A DNA stretch of 64,000 nucleotides from Arthrobacter sp. ISL-72 (GTDB lineage: Bacteria; Actinomycetota; Actinomycetes; Actinomycetales; Micrococcaceae), in the NCBI RefSeq assembly GCF_018613755.1, contig NZ_JAGGPP010000013.1, positions 124,001 to 188,000 on the forward strand, in the 5' to 3' direction. Below the pieces are notes generated by a model that had not been told where the DNA came from, did no database searches, and saw only the letters and a program-made list of their open reading frames with translations. Each line of letters opens with the position of its first letter. Within the stretch, counting starts at the first letter, position 1. Below are positions 61,040 through 64,000 of the stretch, piece after piece. Both the position numbers and the translations under genes were made by a program.

Positions 61040-62722
61040 TTACTTCGCCAGCATCAGCAGCTTCCCCTCGGTCACGGCCTGGCGGGAGAGCGTTTTGTAG
61101 CCTTCCTGCTCGAAGAGCACCGTGATCACGTCCTCTTCGTGCCGCATCACCAGGCCCGGCCCCCACTCCTTGTGCACCACGGCGGCCTGGAGCGGGAACG
61201 GTTCCCCGCCCGCGGCGGCCGCGGCGCCGTCGTCGTAATCCTCCTCGTAGGCCGAGCCGTCGGCGCAGTTGTCGCAGTTGCCGCAGGGCTCGGGCAGGTC
61301 CTCGCCGAAGTAACCCAGCAGGAACTGGCGCCGGCAGCCGTCCGTCTCGGCGTAGCCGCGCATCATTTCGATCCGCGAGCGGTCCACGCGCTGGCGCGCT
61401 TCGGCGAGTTCGACGGCGCGTTCCACCACCCTGGGCAGCTTGGCGCCCGCTTCGAGCCGGACGCCGCGCTTGCCGGCCTTTACATACCGGGTCTCCTCCA
61501 GTTCATTCAGCAGGCCGGTGAGCTTCCGCGGCGAAAAACCGGTCTGTTCGGCGAGGACCTTTTTGGCAACCGGGCCGCTGGCGGCGCACAGGGCTGTCAG
61601 CACCGCCAGCAGCGATTCCTCGTCCGGGGTGTGCGTGCCAAAGAACTTGCGCAGGCCCAGATCCTCGGGCCGGTAGTGCAGGACGGCGGCGGCAGGTTCA
61701 CCGTCCCGGCCGGAGCGGCCGATCTCCTGGTAGTAGGCGTCCAGGGACTCGGGAATGTCGGCGTGGATGACGAAGCGGACGTTGGGCTTGTCGATGCCCA
61801 TGCCGAAAGCGGTGGTGGCCACGACCACGTCGAGCTCGTCGTCGAGGAACTGTTCGTGGACGTGGTCCCGCTCGCTCTGTTTCCGGCCGGCGTGGTACGC
61901 CTCGGCGCGCAGGCCGCGTTCGGTTAGCTCCGCCGCGTAGGTTTCGGTGTCCTTGCGGGTGGCGGCGTAGAGGAGGCCCGGACCCTTGAGCTCGGCCACC
62001 TGCTCCACTACGGCGCGGTGTTTGTCCTTGTCCTCGAGGTGGCGCAGCACGTCGAGCTGGATGTTGCCGCGGTCGAATCCGTGGACCAGCACCATCGGGT
62101 CCTCCATTTTCAGTCGCTGCTGGATCTCGTCGCGCACCGGGGGAGACGCAGTCGCGGTGAGGGCGGCCACGGGCGGCTTGCCGAGCTGGGCCCGGACCTC
62201 GCCCAGGCGGAGGTAGTCGGGGCGGAAGTCGTGGCCCCAGGAGGAGACGCAGTGGGCCTCGTCCACCACGAACAGCGACACGTCCAGCGCGGCGAGCCGC
62301 TCCACGGTCTCTGTTTTGGCCAGCTGCTCGGGTGCGAGGAAGAGGAACGTGACCTCGCCGCGCTCGGCGGCCTCCCAGGCGTCCGCCACCTCGGAGTCCT
62401 TCCGGCCGGAGTTGATGGCAACGGCGGCCGTCCCGCCCAGGTCCTCCAGCAGGCCGTCCAGCTGGTCCTCCTGCAGGGCAATCAAGGGGGAGACGACGAC
62501 GGCGGGACCGCGCCTTGCGCTGCTGGTCCCGCCCTGGTTTTGGTGCAGGTACAGGGCCGCGACCTGGTAGATGGCCGACTTGCCGTAGCCGGTGGGCATT
62601 ACGGCGAGGACGTCCCGCCCGGCCGCGAGGGCCCGCATTCCTGCGAGCTGGCCGTCCCGGAGGAGGGGGATCCCGAGGTTGTCGGCGGCAATGCGGTGGA
62701 GGGCGGCGTCGGCTTCGGTCAT
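61040..62722 (-). CDS. recQ: RecQ-family ATP-dependent DNA helicase
   Basis: 560-residue 3'-5' DNA helicase. Walker A MPTGYGKSAIYQ, DEAH motif LFVVDEAHCVSSWGHDFRPD, motif V/VI ATTAFGMGIDKPNVRFVIH and YQEIGRSGRDGEPA are intact. The RQC zinc site is seen in CRRQFLLGYFGEDLPEPCGNCDNC (split in two). A C-terminal small domain (HKEWGPGLVMRHEEDVITVL) replaces HRDC. It converges with the lipoprotein gene. ATG 62722 follows GGAG; a TTG nine codons upstream is possible. Repairs stalled forks and recombination intermediates. Confidence 0.95.
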   Translation of the reverse strand: MTEADAALHRIAADNLGIPLLRDGQLAGMRALAAGRDVLAVMPTGYGKSAIYQVAALYLHQNQGGTSSARRGPAVVVSPLIALQEDQLDGLLEDLGGTAAVAINSGRKDSEVADAWEAAERGEVTFLFLAPEQLAKTETVERLAALDVSLFVVDEAHCVSSWGHDFRPDYLRLGEVRAQLGKPPVAALTATASPPVRDEIQQRLKMEDPMVLVHGFDRGNIQLDVLRHLEDKDKHRAVVEQVAELKGPGLLYAATRKDTETYAAELTERGLRAEAYHAGRKQSERDHVHEQFLDDELDVVVATTAFGMGIDKPNVRFVIHADIPESLDAYYQEIGRSGRDGEPAAAVLHYRPEDLGLRKFFGTHTPDEESLLAVLTALCAASGPVAKKVLAEQTGFSPRKLTGLLNELEETRYVKAGKRGVRLEAGAKLPRVVERAVELAEARQRVDRSRIEMMRGYAETDGCRRQFLLGYFGEDLPEPCGNCDNCADGSAYEEDYDDGAAAAAGGEPFPLQAAVVHKEWGPGLVMRHEEDVITVLFEQEGYKTLSRQAVTEGKLLMLAK

Positions 62723-62843
62723 GGTGGCAGCTCCGTAGGGGCGTTCCAATGGCCGGATGTCTTCAGCCGTGGAATCTACCCTAGTGCGAGGTCAGCCTGA
62801 CGTCATGTCCTCCTGTTGGACGAAGCGTTATCTGCAGGGTCAG

Positions 62844-63137
62844 TCAGAGGGACCGGAGCCCTCGAACCGAGGCGGCCGGGAATCGTGTATGGGAGTGAAG
62901 CCTCGCGGTAGCGTGGGCGGCCCTGGACTTGGGGATGATGAGGTCCCCATGGCCCCCGTGGCTCATGTCGCGGATAAGGCCGGTCCCGGCGATCTCCCTA
63001 GTCCAGGAAATCCCTACGACAGCAGCGTCTTTGGTGGGGTATTTCACCGAGGTTGCCACCAAGCGTCCTGTCCCATCCATAAGCTTGACGCGGAAGCCGC
63101 CGTTCGGGGCATCGGTGATTTCAAAGTGTCCCGCCAT
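62844..63137 (-). CDS. YegP-like DUF1508 protein
   Basis: 97-residue protein. MAGHFEITDAPNGGFRVKLMDGTGRLVATS, then YPTKDAAVVGISWTREIAG, is one UPF0339/DUF1508 unit; the last 40 residues (about 55-97) are not part of the repeat. GGGAGGG lies seven bases before ATG 63137. The function of DUF1508 is unknown. Possibly a stress-related small protein; its gene stands alone between two convergent or co-directional units. Confidence 0.75.
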   Translation of the reverse strand: MAGHFEITDAPNGGFRVKLMDGTGRLVATSVKYPTKDAAVVGISWTREIAGTGLIRDMSHGGHGDLIIPKSRAAHATARLHSHTRFPAASVRGLRSL

Positions 63138-63271
63138 GGCTAAACCCTCCCTTGGTATTGCTTTTCGGGCACGTCCCCTAAACCCATTTTGGACCTTTCG
63201 TGCCCGGAAGGACCGCCGGTTGACCGCCGGATTCCAGAAGCTGGCCGTTGCTGCCCGCGAGTCAGCGAAAC

Positions 63272-63303
63272 GGCGGGTTGTCCCCAAAAGGGGAAGGCCC
63301 GCC
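63272..63303. terminator. hairpin terminator
   Basis: Nested inverted repeats ggcggg/cccgcc and cccc/gggg around an aaaa loop, just downstream of the glycerophosphodiesterase stop on the minus strand. Confidence 0.6.
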
Positions 63304-63325
63304 GTCGTGCGTCCCAACTGAAGCC

Positions 63326-64000
63326 TTAGCCCGCCACCGCGTAGGCCTTGGGCAGCTTCAGGCCGCGCTCGTCCATGAGGGTGCGCAGGCGCGTGGGGTA
63401 GTCGGTGATGATGCCGTCCACACCGAGGTCCATCAGGCGGGCCATGTTCGCGGTGGTGTTCACGGTCCAGGGGACGACGGTAAGGCCGAGCTTGTGGGCT
63501 TCGGCGATCATCTCCGGCGTGACGGACGCGAAAGCGGGGGAGATGACGTCGTAGCCCTGGGCCTTTGCGGCCTTGGTGAGGGAGCCGTCGTAGTCATCGA
63601 TGTCGATGCCGCCGAGTTCGGGGGCGGCGCCCGGCTGGCCCACCTGCAGCCAGGCATCGCCGCTGGAGAGGGCTACGACGGGCAGCTGCGGGGCGATCTT
63701 TTTGGTCAGGTTCAGCGTGGACCAGTCAAACGACTGCACGGTGGTGCGGCCGGACATTCCTGCCAGGTAGATTTCGGTGACCACGGCCTTGGTGAGCGCC
63801 ACGGAGCCTTCGCCGCCCGCCAGGCCGTCCTCCACCTTGGTCTCCACGTTGAAGCGGACCTTCTGGGCGCCGGCGTCGTGCACCAGCTGGAACACATCCT
63901 TGAGCTCGGTGATGCGGTTGCCCTCAAAGACTTGCTGCTCGGGGTAGCCGGCCAGCTGGCTGTAGCCGCAGTTGAGGGTCTGGATCTGGGCCAGCGACAG
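63326..64000 (-). CDS. glycerophosphodiester phosphodiesterase (5' end outside window)
   Basis: C-terminal 224 residues of a glycerophosphodiester phosphodiesterase-type TIM barrel, open at the window edge. FNVETKVEDG (metal-binding Glu of the barrel) and GLTVVPWTVNTTANMARLMDLGVDGIITDYPTRL are the conserved late segments, in which Trp-Thr-Val-Asn is diagnostic. It hydrolyses glycerophosphodiesters to glycerol 3-phosphate and an alcohol. The N-terminal RGG/HRG active-site motif is beyond the window, so completeness and possible signal peptide cannot be judged. Confidence 0.88.
   Translation of the reverse strand: MSLAQIQTLNCGYSQLAGYPEQQVFEGNRITELKDVFQLVHDAGAQKVRFNVETKVEDGLAGGEGSVALTKAVVTEIYLAGMSGRTTVQSFDWSTLNLTKKIAPQLPVVALSSGDAWLQVGQPGAAPELGGIDIDDYDGSLTKAAKAQGYDVISPAFASVTPEMIAEAHKLGLTVVPWTVNTTANMARLMDLGVDGIITDYPTRLRTLMDERGLKLPKAYAVAG

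Noticed and set aside
62757..63143. 128-codon plus-strand frame over the YegP-like gene
   Set aside because: The opposite strand encodes a clear DUF1508 domain with a good ribosome site; this frame is its shadow.

Overview
The window reads as chromosomal DNA of a high-GC actinobacterium, most probably Micrococcales in the Arthrobacter/Pseudarthrobacter group. Reasons: strong G/C bias at third codon positions; many leaderless genes (TANNNT six or seven bases before the start codon); a DtxR/IdeR-type iron box; a resuscitation-promoting factor; and a DUF222/HNH endonuclease. The genus is an inference. No rRNA, tRNA, CRISPR array, intact insertion sequence or prophage was seen.

Layout. 0-6.8 kb (+): a catabolic operon with a DhaK-DhaL-type kinase, an RpiB-like isomerase, a 3-hydroxyacyl-CoA-dehydrogenase-like oxidoreductase, an SDR, a small membrane protein, an MFS carrier and a TIM-like isomerase. 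The kinase + TIM + RpiB set is the signature of tetrulose-phosphate (erythritol/threitol) breakdown to erythrose 4-phosphate. 6.7-10.6 kb (-): a nuclease/exonuclease/helicase fusion. 10.8-16.9 kb: yeast-type cytosine deaminase, Tex, gamma-glutamyltransferase and two unknowns. 16.9-18.5 kb (-): a frameshifted DUF222/HNH gene. 18.6-20.0 kb: membrane proteins divergent from a TetR regulator. 20.1-23.3 kb (-): DUF2071, DUF1622, NAD-dependent epimerase and MSMEG_6728-like genes. 24.1-29.5 kb: an iron-siderophore uptake locus (ATPase, two permeases, divergent binding lipoprotein and siderophore-interacting reductase) with an IdeR-like box in the divergent promoter and near-identical hairpin terminators at both ends. 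29.5-34.2 kb: Rpf/LysM protein, UvrA-like ABC ATPase and divergent adenine deaminase. 34.3-39.9 kb (+): YdeP-type molybdoenzyme, two alpha/beta hydrolases, and a winged-helix / histone-H1-like / X25 fusion. 39.9-43.4 kb (-): proline-rich mini-protein, GH13 alpha-glucosidase, MscS channel. 43.5-46.6 kb (+): three lipoproteins (two are paralogues, one with an in-frame stop) and acylphosphatase. 46.6-52.3 kb: hydrolase, TerC, GNAT, a frameshifted DUF2975 gene with its XRE partner, and an unlinked cytochrome oxidase subunit I. 52.5-57.0 kb (+): cupin, DHA2 exporter, a DUF1326-DUF2182 pair behind a consensus promoter, SnoaL-like and GYD proteins. 57.0-64.0 kb: MFS exporter, hydrolase, a beta-lactamase-fold lipoprotein lacking its catalytic residues, RecQ, YegP-like protein and a truncated glycerophosphodiester phosphodiesterase.

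The most unusual global feature is the number of short tandem repeats (units of 12-19 bp, many exactly 15 bp) inserted at protein termini, linkers, surface loops and intergenic gaps. In coding regions the unit is always a multiple of three; in gaps it is also 13 or 19. The best candidates for undescribed biology are the winged-helix/H1-like/X25 fusion, the beta-lactamase-fold pseudoenzyme, the DUF1326-DUF2182 operon and the repeat expansions. All starts were chosen by ribosome binding site or leaderless signal where visible; no database search was possible.
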